Positions 16,785 to 25,348 of a stretch of DNA of 27,375 nucleotides are shown here, piece after piece (position 1 is the first letter of the stretch; the number at the start of each line of letters is the position of its first letter). The stretch lies in assembly GCA_030592655.1 (NCBI GenBank), contig JAUVIQ010000010.1, positions 1 to 27,375 of the forward strand, read 5' to 3'. Source of the DNA: Planctomycetales bacterium. GTDB taxonomy: Bacteria; Planctomycetota; Phycisphaerae; SM23-33. The notes below the pieces were generated by a model. It searched no databases. It was not told the origin of the DNA and saw nothing but the letters and a program-made list of their open reading frames with translations. The position numbers and the translations under genes are program-made.

Positions 16785-18161
16785 CTATCGCTCATCGTCC
16801 AGCCCCATCGCCATTGAACGATCCCTCGCCACTTGGGAAATTACATGTCTGAACTTACCCGAAGGGTCCTGGGCAATTTCGGAGACCTGTTCAACATCTA
16901 CCCGCACTTCATCGCCCATCCGCTCGGTAATACCGCCTCGAATCCGTTCCAGACCATCCTCCGGAAAGCCATCCTCGAGTACGACCCGCACGCAGATAGA
17001 ATCCACATCCTCCTGTATGATCTGGTATTGCCGGACGCCCGGGATATCACGAATCACGTAGATTAAGGCCAAACCGTGCATCCACCGACCGTCCGGCGTG
17101 ATGACGAAGTCCGTAGAACGTCCCTTCAGGACCTTCATGACCTCCAGCCCCCGTCCACAAGGGCACGTTTCGTCAGTAGGCTGGCCGATGTCACCCGTCT
17201 GATAACGAATGAACGGCATGGCATAATTATCCAGGTGCGTAACGATGATTTCGCCGTCCTGGGCCGGGCCGACAGGCTTGCCATCTTTGATGAATTCGAC
17301 AATCATATTTTCGCTGGTGATGTGCATTCGACCTTCGGGGCATTCGTGTGCAATAAACCCGCCCTCCCTGCTGCCGAAGCCGTTGACCACCGGTACACCG
17401 CCCAATGCCTCCGAAATAGTCTCCTTCTGGTGGTCGTAGAGCATCTCCGCCGTGGAAAAAACCACCCGCACCGGCAGGGAAGTCAAGTCCAGACCCACAC
17501 GCCTGGCCAATTGACACATCAGGCTTATGCTACTGGGGTATCCGAACAGACATTTCGGTCCGAATCGTCGTAATCGCTCCACAAACCAGCCCACCGAATT
17601 CTCCGACAGGTCAAAGGCCGATAAGAGTAATTCGTTGGTAATCCAGTCGCGGATATTTTTGATGCGGTCCTGCTTACTCAGTTCAACCGGCGAGCCCCAG
17701 ATATATGCTTCCTTTTCTCCGGGCCTGATGCCCCACCACTGATGCGTTCGCATCCGGGCGGCCTTGTCGTAGGCCTGACGACGCTTGTCCAGATAGAAAA
17801 TCAGAGGCTCGCCGGACGATCCGCCGGTGTTGTATCGTATCGGCCCGCCGGGGACCATGTGATTGGTCAGTCCCTCGCGATGAGCGGAAATGGTAGCTTT
17901 GTCCAGAAGCGGCAGTTTCCGTAAATCTTCCAGAGATTCAGGCAACCAGGAACGGTCAACGCCAGCCAAATCGGCGTAGGCATCCGTGTTATTCAAGGCA
18001 ACCGATACCAACTCCTGCAGTTTAATCAATTGCAACTCACGCAGCCTCTGGTTGGAGAACCACTGACTCCGCTCGAGATCGCGGTAGTACCGAAACGTCT
18101 TCCGCCTCATCAGACGCTCATGAAGCGGCAGCAGGATTCCTCTGGCAACGACCGGCCACAC
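16785..18161 (-). CDS. CapK/PaaK-like adenylate-forming enzyme (phenylacetate-CoA ligase family), 458 aa
   Basis: The AMP-binding loop Y110-N-T-G-G-S-S-G-E-P is intact, followed by the family motifs GFGSREGGFIAHEC and YQTGDIGQP, and a C-terminal GRSTDFVITPDGR hinge, as in phenylacetate-CoA ligase relatives. Members named CapK recur in capsule and exosortase loci, where they may activate a carboxylate for glycan decoration; the substrate is unknown. The length is normal for the family. The GTG start has AAGGA 7-8 nt upstream and lies 11 bp after the GT39 stop, so it is the last gene of the long minus-strand operon. A 245-bp gap with its own promoter follows. Confidence 0.9.
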   Translation of the reverse strand: MWPVVARGILLPLHERLMRRKTFRYYRDLERSQWFSNQRLRELQLIKLQELVSVALNNTDAYADLAGVDRSWLPESLEDLRKLPLLDKATISAHREGLTNHMVPGGPIRYNTGGSSGEPLIFYLDKRRQAYDKAARMRTHQWWGIRPGEKEAYIWGSPVELSKQDRIKNIRDWITNELLLSAFDLSENSVGWFVERLRRFGPKCLFGYPSSISLMCQLARRVGLDLTSLPVRVVFSTAEMLYDHQKETISEALGGVPVVNGFGSREGGFIAHECPEGRMHITSENMIVEFIKDGKPVGPAQDGEIIVTHLDNYAMPFIRYQTGDIGQPTDETCPCGRGLEVMKVLKGRSTDFVITPDGRWMHGLALIYVIRDIPGVRQYQIIQEDVDSICVRVVLEDGFPEDGLERIRGGITERMGDEVRVDVEQVSEIAQDPSGKFRHVISQVARDRSMAMGLDDER

Positions 18162-18172
18162 GCCTTTTTCCT

Positions 18173-19621
18173 TTATGAAGTTTCCCGTTCAGGCGGAAGC
18201 GGCTGCGTCGAATACCCAGCCCGGCGGACCAGGATTCCGCCGACTAATATAATCATGAACGGCAGCACAGGCAAATGATGCTGGCCGTGGGCCTGGCAGA
18301 CCAGGTGCAACCCCCAGACATACACAATCGGTGCCAGGCAGGTCAGGCCTATCACAGAGCCAAAAACCTCGCGGCGGTACAGTAACAACCCCAGAACCCA
18401 CACCAGCGCCATCGCAATGTAGAAAATCTGCACAATGCCTCGAGCAGCGTTCATGACGTTATCTGAAACCTTGTCATGCAGATTGTTGCTGACGAAACTC
18501 GAATCTGTTCCCCAAGTCCAACTGACACGGAACGCCACCAATTTCAGGAAGGGAGCGGGATTGCTCCTGATCCACTCGATCGCTTCCCGGATTTGGCGCT
18601 TGTTCACCTCGACTTCATCCTTCTCCCCCGGCTTGGGCTTCATCATCATTTCTCTACCGTCGGCATCAGGATTGTTGGCTATCAGGAGCACTGTACCGAA
18701 ATTGGTGGAGATGAACACAAACTTGCCCAGAGCGCGGTAGTTGCGGATGGTCCAGGGAGCGATCGCCGCGAGCATAAAGACCACGATGACAGCGGTTTTT
18801 TTTATCGCCTGAATGACCGGCAACCGGGTCGCCAGATATATTACAAAGGCGACGATGGGAAATAATTGGCAGATGGGTTTGACCAGGCAGGAGAAGCCCA
18901 GCACCAGACCGTACAAGGCCAGATAACACCATCTGTGCGTTCCGGGCGGACGGGCGAAGAACATATAGGTCAGCAACAGCAGTAACGTTCCCAGCAGCAG
19001 GTCGTATTCCAGGTTCCCGTAGAGCAACCAGGACGGCAGGATACACAGCAGCAGTCCCGCCAGGCGTCCGGCAGATTCGCCGAAGGCCATGCTTCCAAGG
19101 CGGTACACCAGCCAGCAGGCCAGCGTTATCATAAGCGAGACGTAAAGGATTGTCGCCAGAGACGAATCGCCCAGGAGGAATTTGACCGTCATGCCCACAA
19201 AATGGTCGCCGGGGGGATACATAGCCGACTTGTCCGCGCCGAAGAAGACCCAACTGCCGTACACGTCCGGCGACTCGGTGCCTGGGAGGGTGTCGATGAT
19301 GCGCAGCACGCCGAAATGCAGGACAAACGACAGGATCAGCAAGCAAAAGACGTACTTGCGGCGGTCCATCCCCGCCAGACCGTCGATAACCCGGCGCAAT
19401 CCGCCACACCAGGCGAAAACCGCCACGCCCAATCCGAATCCGAGAACGATAGCAAGATACCCCAGCCACGGCGAGACCGTTCCTATGAAGTACCGATGCA
19501 GGATCGGAAAACCCAGGATACCCAGGATAATCGTTACACCGGCCAATTGCCCCAATCGTTGCAGAAAACCCGCGAACCAATGCGTTTTCTTCGTATCAGC
19601 CTGTTCCAGGTTTGTATTCAT
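18173..19621 (-). CDS. GT39/ArnT-like membrane glycosyltransferase, 482 aa
   Basis: A polytopic membrane protein of the GT-C fold. Its late loop holds APWTIRNYRALGKFVFIST, the signature seen in GT39/PMT and ArnT-like proteins (PWtiRNy...stn.G). An Asp-rich loop after an early helix, TESPDVYGSW then YPPGDHF, resembles the catalytic first periplasmic loop. Such enzymes transfer sugars from polyprenyl-phosphate donors at the periplasmic face; a donor could come from the adjacent GT2 (inference). The ATG follows AAGGAG at 9 nt. The gene sits 40 bp after the ChbG-like gene and 11 bp before the CapK-like gene. Acceptor and donor are not determinable from sequence. Confidence 0.88.
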   Translation of the reverse strand: MNTNLEQADTKKTHWFAGFLQRLGQLAGVTIILGILGFPILHRYFIGTVSPWLGYLAIVLGFGLGVAVFAWCGGLRRVIDGLAGMDRRKYVFCLLILSFVLHFGVLRIIDTLPGTESPDVYGSWVFFGADKSAMYPPGDHFVGMTVKFLLGDSSLATILYVSLMITLACWLVYRLGSMAFGESAGRLAGLLLCILPSWLLYGNLEYDLLLGTLLLLLTYMFFARPPGTHRWCYLALYGLVLGFSCLVKPICQLFPIVAFVIYLATRLPVIQAIKKTAVIVVFMLAAIAPWTIRNYRALGKFVFISTNFGTVLLIANNPDADGREMMMKPKPGEKDEVEVNKRQIREAIEWIRSNPAPFLKLVAFRVSWTWGTDSSFVSNNLHDKVSDNVMNAARGIVQIFYIAMALVWVLGLLLYRREVFGSVIGLTCLAPIVYVWGLHLVCQAHGQHHLPVLPFMIILVGGILVRRAGYSTQPLPPERETS

Positions 19622-19661
19622 CGCTGCCGACTCCTTCTATTTATAGTACTTGTTGGTTCGT

Positions 19662-20510
19662 TCAGCCGCATTGGGCGCGTGCGCCCCACTCGGCTGTAAA
19701 ACTCGTGGCCTCGATACCATTGTCGGCCAGCCGCTTTGGCACGTCCATCTGCAGGAGGGCCTGAAGGGTTTTCGGCCACAAGCGATACCATGTATCGCGA
19801 ATGGCCGGGTCCTCTTCGCTGATGTGTACGGCGATCTCGGTTACGCCATCCGGTAATCGCGACAACACCCTTATCAGCAACGTGGCAGGGTCTTTCAGAT
19901 CCAGCAGTGAGATACCGAAAAAGGCCCGCGGAACGCCTAACCCATGCCGGCGGAATTTCCGTGCCGCAGTCGATACGAAAGGCAACATCAGCACCTTCTT
20001 GGCAGTTGGCTTCAACATCGCAGGTGCGAAGGCCAACGGCTCTCTCGAAACGCGAACCGCACCTGCTCCAACCCTTTGCGCGACCTGCACTACCGCCTCG
20101 GAAATTACCGGCAGGTGGTGCATGTGCCAATGACTATCTATATGTCCGATCGTCAGACCGGCATCCAGAAGCACGTCGGCCTGGGCCTGCATCTCTTGTC
20201 GAAGGCGTTCCACACCGATCCTTTTCCTGATAACGGCCCATGCAAGTCGATACATCCCGGCAAAAACGCCGTCGCCGGTGAGGACCGCTTCCAGTCCGAC
20301 TTTTCCCGTCAGAGGTCGGCCTTCCACGAAATCCAAATGCAACCCGCAGGCCAGGCCGCTGCGCCTCAGAGTCTGTAAGTCCTCGTTCGAGCATGCGTTT
20401 CCGACAACCGTGGTCGATGTAACTGCTCCGGCGTCCCAGGCGGTCAGAATCCCCCGCGTTACCGGAGGAATCATACCATAGTCGTCCGCATTAATGATGA
20501 CCTTTTTCAA
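19662..20510 (-). CDS. ChbG/HpnK-like (YdjC family) carbohydrate deacetylase, 282 aa
   Basis: The N-terminus IINADDYG (D9, D10) and the block H123-I-D-S-H127-W-H129 are the metal-binding motifs of the YdjC/ChbG family, which deacetylates N-acetylated sugars or hydrolyses related substrates; HpnK is a lipid-side relative. GLHLDF is also conserved. The length is typical. The start is TTG at 20510, overlapping the GT2 stop as TTGA, with GGAGG 9 nt upstream inside the GT2 gene. The order GT2, ChbG/YdjC, GT39 recalls lipid-linked sugar synthesis, modification and transfer (inference). Confidence 0.9.
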   Translation of the reverse strand: MKKVIINADDYGMIPPVTRGILTAWDAGAVTSTTVVGNACSNEDLQTLRRSGLACGLHLDFVEGRPLTGKVGLEAVLTGDGVFAGMYRLAWAVIRKRIGVERLRQEMQAQADVLLDAGLTIGHIDSHWHMHHLPVISEAVVQVAQRVGAGAVRVSREPLAFAPAMLKPTAKKVLMLPFVSTAARKFRRHGLGVPRAFFGISLLDLKDPATLLIRVLSRLPDGVTEIAVHISEEDPAIRDTWYRLWPKTLQALLQMDVPKRLADNGIEATSFTAEWGARAQCG

Positions 20511-21541
20511 CCAGGCGCACCTCCGGACGATCCCGGCGTCTCTCCTCCGGGCCCGGATATCTCCTCCGGCCCAATATCAGAGACAGATTCAGCCGCATCG
20601 GCGTCGGTCTGACCGATCACCTCGCACACAACGTACTCAGGACGACGTTTGGTCTCCATGACAATCTTTGCCAGGTACTCGGCCTGAATCCCAAAAACAA
20701 GCAGTGTCATCCCCTGGGTCAGCACGATCAACGCCATGATCGACATCCATCCTCGGATTAACATGCCTCCCATGAACCAGGACACGATCGAATATGAGAT
20801 ATACATGATACTGATCAGCATGAACAACGCCCCGAGAACCAGCGAAGCACGCAGCGGCGCTATCGAAAAACTTGTCAAGGCTGTGATTCCCAGCCCCAAA
20901 CTTTTAAAGAAACCATATTTCGGTTCGCCAGACGCCCTCGGCCTGGGCGTATAGGTTACCTTTGTGCTGGAGAATCCCAGCCAGGGTATCAGTCCTCGGA
21001 TGAATCGGCACCTTTCAGGCAGTCCGTTCAGCGCGTCCACGGCTTTTCGCGATACGAGGCGGAAATCCGCCCCGCCTGGAAGAATATCTGTCGGCGACAA
21101 CAGGTTGAAGATTCGGTAAAATGCGCGACTACAAAGACTTTTGAATAAACCGGCCTGACTGGAATCCCGAACGGCATACACCACGTCGCACCCTTCCTGC
21201 CAGCGAGTGATCATCTCTTCGACGGTCGCTACCGGGTGTTGCATGTCGCTGTCCATCGCCACGATAGCGGCGCCGCGAGCGTACCTGTATCCGGCGGAAA
21301 CGGCCGCCTGGTGACCGAAGTTGCGAGAGAAGAAAATGGCCCGGACGTGATCGCTCTTTTCGGCAAGGCTCCTGAGCACCTGTACCGAACCGTCCGTGCT
21401 GCCGTCATCAACAAACAGCACTTCAAGATCAAATCGGCCGGTCATCTTCTCGCTATGAAACGTCTCGATCTCCGTCAGGATATTCTCGACGTTGTCGCGC
21501 TCGTTATACACCGGTAACACAAAGGACAAAATCGGTAGCAT
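20507..21541 (-). CDS. GT2 polyprenyl-phosphate sugar transferase (DPM1/GtrB/ArnC-like), 344 aa
   Basis: A GT-A catalytic domain with FVLPVYNE, V-D45-D46-G-S-T-D and the DxD at D97-S-D99, followed by RASGEPKYGFFK and two C-terminal membrane helices (about 230-255 and 268-290). This is the layout of GtrB/ArnC-type enzymes that move a sugar from a nucleotide donor to a polyprenyl phosphate on the cytoplasmic face. The start chosen is ATG 21541 with AAAGGA 9 nt upstream; an in-frame TTG at 21559 overlaps that SD and is less likely. The C-terminal tail is unusually Gly/Ser/Pro-rich and low in complexity. The stop overlaps the ChbG-like start. The product could feed the GT39 enzyme downstream (inference). 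Confidence 0.92.
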   Translation of the reverse strand: MLPILSFVLPVYNERDNVENILTEIETFHSEKMTGRFDLEVLFVDDGSTDGSVQVLRSLAEKSDHVRAIFFSRNFGHQAAVSAGYRYARGAAIVAMDSDMQHPVATVEEMITRWQEGCDVVYAVRDSSQAGLFKSLCSRAFYRIFNLLSPTDILPGGADFRLVSRKAVDALNGLPERCRFIRGLIPWLGFSSTKVTYTPRPRASGEPKYGFFKSLGLGITALTSFSIAPLRASLVLGALFMLISIMYISYSIVSWFMGGMLIRGWMSIMALIVLTQGMTLLVFGIQAEYLAKIVMETKRRPEYVVCEVIGQTDADAAESVSDIGPEEISGPGGETPGSSGGAPG

Positions 21542-21545
21542 CCGT

Positions 21546-21780
21546 CTATATCCTTTCAAGACAAGACATTGTGATTACTGACCCAAACACCGACAGCACT
21601 TCGTACGCCACGGAATCCCAGGATCGCCCCTCGACCGAGCGGCGGACCGCTTCCGGCGACCAGGGGTTGCTCAAAGCCTTCTTTATTTTTTCGGCTAAAA
21701 CGGGCGGGTTCTGCACTTGAATAAGTTCGCCATTTTCGCCTGGCTTGATTAACTCCGGTATCCCGCAGGCCAGGGATTTA
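21546..21780 (-). pseudogene. Degraded C-terminal remnant of a GT4 glycosyltransferase
   Basis: Directly after the stop of the double GT4 gene, in a frame shifted by one, about 78 codons read SLACGIPELIKPGENGELI and then LAEKIKKALSNPW to a stop at 21546. This is the donor-site tail of a GT4 enzyme, but the block normally between ACG and the ipE motif (about ten residues) is missing and there is no N-terminal domain or ribosome-binding site. It looks like the leftover of a lost or recombined GT gene. The stretch lies between the fusion gene and the GT2 gene. Expression as a separate peptide is unlikely. Confidence 0.7.
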
Positions 21781-24021
21781 TGTGAGAGTCTTCTGCAATA
21801 CACCGCGATAAACCTCTAGAATCCGTTCGACCATAGCCCGCAGGCTATAACGCTGCTGAACACGTACTCGGGCAGCATCGCCCATTCGTTGACGAAGTTG
21901 ACTGTCTTTTCCAAGACGAACAATGCAATCAGCCAACGCTTCAATGTTACCCGGTTCAATCAGAAAACCCTCGACGCCGTCGGTAATTACTTCCGGGATA
22001 GCGCCGACCTTTGTGCTTATAATCGGCAATCTGCAGGCCATTGCTTCAAGAATAGCCATCGGCAGCCCCTCTGTATAACTGGGCAGGACCATGCAGTCAG
22101 CCGATTCGAGCGCCTCATCTTTCGCTTCGCCTGAAACCACGCCGATTAATCGAACCTGTGATTGGCAATCCGTCTCGGCGATGATCTTTTCCAGCGTTTC
22201 TCTCTGTCCCGGTTCTGTCTCCTTGCCTGCCAGATGGATTTGTCCCTCAAAACCTTTGCGTGACGCAATTACCGTAGCCCTGACGAGGTCGTGGATGCCT
22301 TTTCGTTCACTAAGATTGCCCAGAAACAGGAATATCGGCTTTCTGCCCCGATTCTCAACTTTACCGGTGGTTATTGGTACACCGTTCGGAACAACACGCC
22401 ATTTGGCTCGCGGTGCGAATGGCCGTAAACGGCCAACCCAGTCTTCGCTGAGGGCGATTACCACCGAGGCATGCGTCAGTGCGAATCGCATTATCGCCTT
22501 CCCGATGCGAGCCTGCTGCGCGGCAAAAACGTCGAATCCCCCTCCATGCACATGCCACACGATGCGCGAACCGAGCAGTCGGGCAATCATCGCGTGCATG
22601 CAGTCGCGCCAGAAAGCAAAACCGCTGCACGTATGGATATGGACAATCTGCGCCCGCTGCCGGAGAATGGCTACTGTCAGTTGCCGGAATAGTCTTATCT
22701 GCGATGCGATCCCCACCAGGACGGAACGCCCCTCGTGGGTGGTCTTACCGTTATTCAGAACGGTCAGCCGGCATCGGCTCGCCAAGGCGCCGGCGCGAAG
22801 ATTGTTCACTACCGTCGCCATCCCCCCCGTAAGCGGCGGCAATGGGCCAAGCATTACGACGCGAGGCTTATCGGTTTTTCCCTTTTCCGCTTCAACCGCG
22901 TCTCGCCTGTCGGCAGACCGTTCAGTAACACTATAATACAATCGCCTGTATTGAAGGACCATCTGTTGTAAGCTGTAATGATCGCAAACCCTCTTGCGGG
23001 ACATTTTGCCAAACCTGTGGCGTAAAGACGGGGCTTTACACAACTCGGCCAATGCACTTGCAAAAGCATATAAATCTTCAGGTTCCACAATTTGTCCGAA
23101 TCGGCCTTGTCCCAGCAATTCTCCAACACCCCCGACATCCGTTGCCACACACGGCAGGCCGCAGGCCATCGCCTCCAGAAGCGCATTGGGATGTTGCTCG
23201 CTGCTGCTGGGTAATGCGAAGATGTCGAGCTGATGCAAAAATCCGGGCACATCGTCCACGTGGCCGGCGAAGATCACACGATCTTCTACGTCCAGTTCGC
23301 GGGCCAGTCGCGTCAATTCGTCTTTTTTCGGCCCGCGTCCCGCCAGTCGCAATTCCACGTCATGCCCTGCGGCGATCAGTCGGGCAAAGGTACGAACCAG
23401 CAGCGCCTGGTTCTTGACAGGCGTAAGGCTACCGACGGTACCGATTACCAGCCTTTTACCTTTATCGCGGGGCAAGTTGGGTGCGAAGCGGTTCGTATCC
23501 ACGCCGTTAGGGATGACATCGATCCTCTGGGCAGGCATACCCACCTGTTCAACGAGTGTTCGCCGAGAGGCCTCGCTGACCGTGAAGATGCGGGTGGTAA
23601 CGCCGGTAAGCATCCGGCAGGCCAGTCGGCGGCGGAAAGGCATCACCTCGGCAGTATCCAACCCGTGGAAACTGAATATCAAGGGCATGCGGGGAAGCAT
23701 CGCAAGTCGAGCCATGGCCACGTCCGGCCAGGCGCTCCAGTTCCTCGCGTGGATAACCGTCGGCCCGATACGCCGAATCAGCCTCCACAACCGCCAAGGC
23801 AGGCTGATGTCGTTCGAGCCGGAATGCATGCAATAAATCGTAATATCCCGATCAAACAGGTTTCCGATCACCGCATCGCCCTTCAAGCATACGATTGAGT
23901 GGTGCATTTCGCTCGAGGGCAGGCTGCTGATAACCCTCGACATCGCCAGCTCCATACCCCCGACACCGAGCGTTGGAACCACATGAAGGATGTGTATCGG
24001 TGCTGGATTGTCTTGCGCCAC
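21778..24021 (-). CDS. Fusion of two GT4 glycosyltransferases, 747 aa
   Basis: Two complete GT-B (GT4) units lie in one frame. Unit 1 (about 1-370) opens LHVVPTLGVGGMELAM and ends with EQHPNALLEAMACGLP near residue 280; its start resembles the sugar transferases of exosortase/EpsH1 systems. A charged linker of about 25 residues follows (near 375-395). Unit 2 (about 395-747) opens VVMLGPLPPLTGGM and has EGLPMAILEAMACRLP near 655. Both keep the ExxxxxxxE donor motif, so both may be active. Most GT4 enzymes have about 350-420 residues and one unit. The fused protein could add two sugars in succession (inference). The GTG start has AAGGA 6 nt upstream and lies 2 bp after the O-antigen ligase stop. 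Confidence 0.92.
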   Translation of the reverse strand: MAQDNPAPIHILHVVPTLGVGGMELAMSRVISSLPSSEMHHSIVCLKGDAVIGNLFDRDITIYCMHSGSNDISLPWRLWRLIRRIGPTVIHARNWSAWPDVAMARLAMLPRMPLIFSFHGLDTAEVMPFRRRLACRMLTGVTTRIFTVSEASRRTLVEQVGMPAQRIDVIPNGVDTNRFAPNLPRDKGKRLVIGTVGSLTPVKNQALLVRTFARLIAAGHDVELRLAGRGPKKDELTRLARELDVEDRVIFAGHVDDVPGFLHQLDIFALPSSSEQHPNALLEAMACGLPCVATDVGGVGELLGQGRFGQIVEPEDLYAFASALAELCKAPSLRHRFGKMSRKRVCDHYSLQQMVLQYRRLYYSVTERSADRRDAVEAEKGKTDKPRVVMLGPLPPLTGGMATVVNNLRAGALASRCRLTVLNNGKTTHEGRSVLVGIASQIRLFRQLTVAILRQRAQIVHIHTCSGFAFWRDCMHAMIARLLGSRIVWHVHGGGFDVFAAQQARIGKAIMRFALTHASVVIALSEDWVGRLRPFAPRAKWRVVPNGVPITTGKVENRGRKPIFLFLGNLSERKGIHDLVRATVIASRKGFEGQIHLAGKETEPGQRETLEKIIAETDCQSQVRLIGVVSGEAKDEALESADCMVLPSYTEGLPMAILEAMACRLPIISTKVGAIPEVITDGVEGFLIEPGNIEALADCIVRLGKDSQLRQRMGDAARVRVQQRYSLRAMVERILEVYRGVLQKTLT

Positions 24022-24023
24022 TC

Positions 24024-25334
24024 TTATTCCTTCAGGCCGGTCGGTTTGCCCGAAGCATCAGCCCTGGCGTTTTCCAAGGCCCGGGCCAAACAAACAGGCA
24101 TAGCCAAGAACCACCACGGCCCTTCAACATATAGATTGGTCGAAGTTAGTCCACAGAAAACGATTACTGTAAGGCCGACAGCGACGGCGTAACTTGACCA
24201 GCCAAGGACGTCCCGGGCCGGCTTCGGAAGGCTCTTGCTTTCCTTGTGAACCTGCCAGAGGATTCGCATCGAACCAAGGATCAGGAGCAGATACACTATT
24301 AAACCTTGTATGCCCAGTTCGCTATAGCAACGAACGAACGTACTGTGGGCATCTCTGGCCGAGCGGTCTCCGGCGTAACCTTTGATGGCCGAAGGGAAAT
24401 TCCCCGCACCCACGCCAAACGGCCGATCGCGAAGCATTTCCACAGATGCCTTCCACATGTCAATGCGTCCTTCGATCGACCCTCCCCGCTCGCCCTCTTT
24501 GACCGTGATCGTCTCGGCCCGCTCCCAGTATCCCGGATCAGTCAGGGCGTATCCTCCTATTGCAACGATAATCAGTCCAACCAGTATGGTTTTTCTATAC
24601 TGTTTAGGCGCTGCCAGCAGGGCCACAATCGCCCCGGCGGCCAGACCTACCATCCCGCTCCGGCTGCGGGTAAGGACTATCGTGTTGACAGTCAAAACAC
24701 CGGCGACCAGGCAGACGGCCTTACCTATCCGACCGCTCATAATGAACTGGACAGCAATGATTGGCAGGCAAGCCACCAGGTACGCCGCCAGGGAGTTGGA
24801 GTTACGGAAGTCCGGCCCGCCGATCCCATTTAATTGCCCCGTTACGAACATATGCGGATTAGCCGTATAGGCTTGATATCCCAGGAAGATCGTTCCGACA
24901 ACAAACGCCCAGAACAGCACTTTCACGTGTTTTGTCGTCGTTATGACGTGGGTAAGCATCAGGACGAAAATCAGGACCTTCGTCATTTTGAATCCGGGAT
25001 GATCGCCCTCACCGAACTTGACTTCAGTCGCCCAAATCGCGTGGGAAAGCCAGATCAACGCCACGAATCCTATCAACAGCCACTCCTGACTCGCCAGTAT
25101 CTTCTTCCCGTAACGGAGTCGGCTATGATTCAGCGCGATCCCCACGGCTGTGAAGGCTGCCAATATAAACGAAAATCGGACCCCCCAGTGAGCAATATTC
25201 TGTCCCCACCACTGCGTCTCGGGTGATATCTCATAGTGCAGAATGTAGGCCACAATCCCCACCAGGGGCGCGTGGACAGCGCCGCCGCAGGCAACGACAA
25301 AGAGAAACAGGAATAGAACTGTTTTTACAGACAA
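24024..25334 (-). CDS. O-antigen ligase family membrane protein, 436 aa
   Basis: Ten or more hydrophobic segments with the Wzy_C loop features SIEGRIDMWKASVEMLRD, PFGVGAGNF and H330-STFVRCYSELGIQG. The N-terminal part (HAPLVGIVAYILHYEISPE) and the NSNSLAAYL stretch recall the putative O-glycosylation ligases associated with exosortase A. It would join or polymerise lipid-linked glycan at the periplasmic face. The start is TTG 25334, with GGTGAG about 8 nt upstream. It lies 14 bp after the GT4 gene and 2 bp before the double GT4 gene. It is clearly different in sequence from the plus-strand paralogue at 6695-8152, so they are unlikely to be a recent duplication. Confidence 0.9.
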   Translation of the reverse strand: MSVKTVLFLFLFVVACGGAVHAPLVGIVAYILHYEISPETQWWGQNIAHWGVRFSFILAAFTAVGIALNHSRLRYGKKILASQEWLLIGFVALIWLSHAIWATEVKFGEGDHPGFKMTKVLIFVLMLTHVITTTKHVKVLFWAFVVGTIFLGYQAYTANPHMFVTGQLNGIGGPDFRNSNSLAAYLVACLPIIAVQFIMSGRIGKAVCLVAGVLTVNTIVLTRSRSGMVGLAAGAIVALLAAPKQYRKTILVGLIIVAIGGYALTDPGYWERAETITVKEGERGGSIEGRIDMWKASVEMLRDRPFGVGAGNFPSAIKGYAGDRSARDAHSTFVRCYSELGIQGLIVYLLLILGSMRILWQVHKESKSLPKPARDVLGWSSYAVAVGLTVIVFCGLTSTNLYVEGPWWFLAMPVCLARALENARADASGKPTGLKE

Positions 25335-25348
25335 TTTTTTCGCTCACC

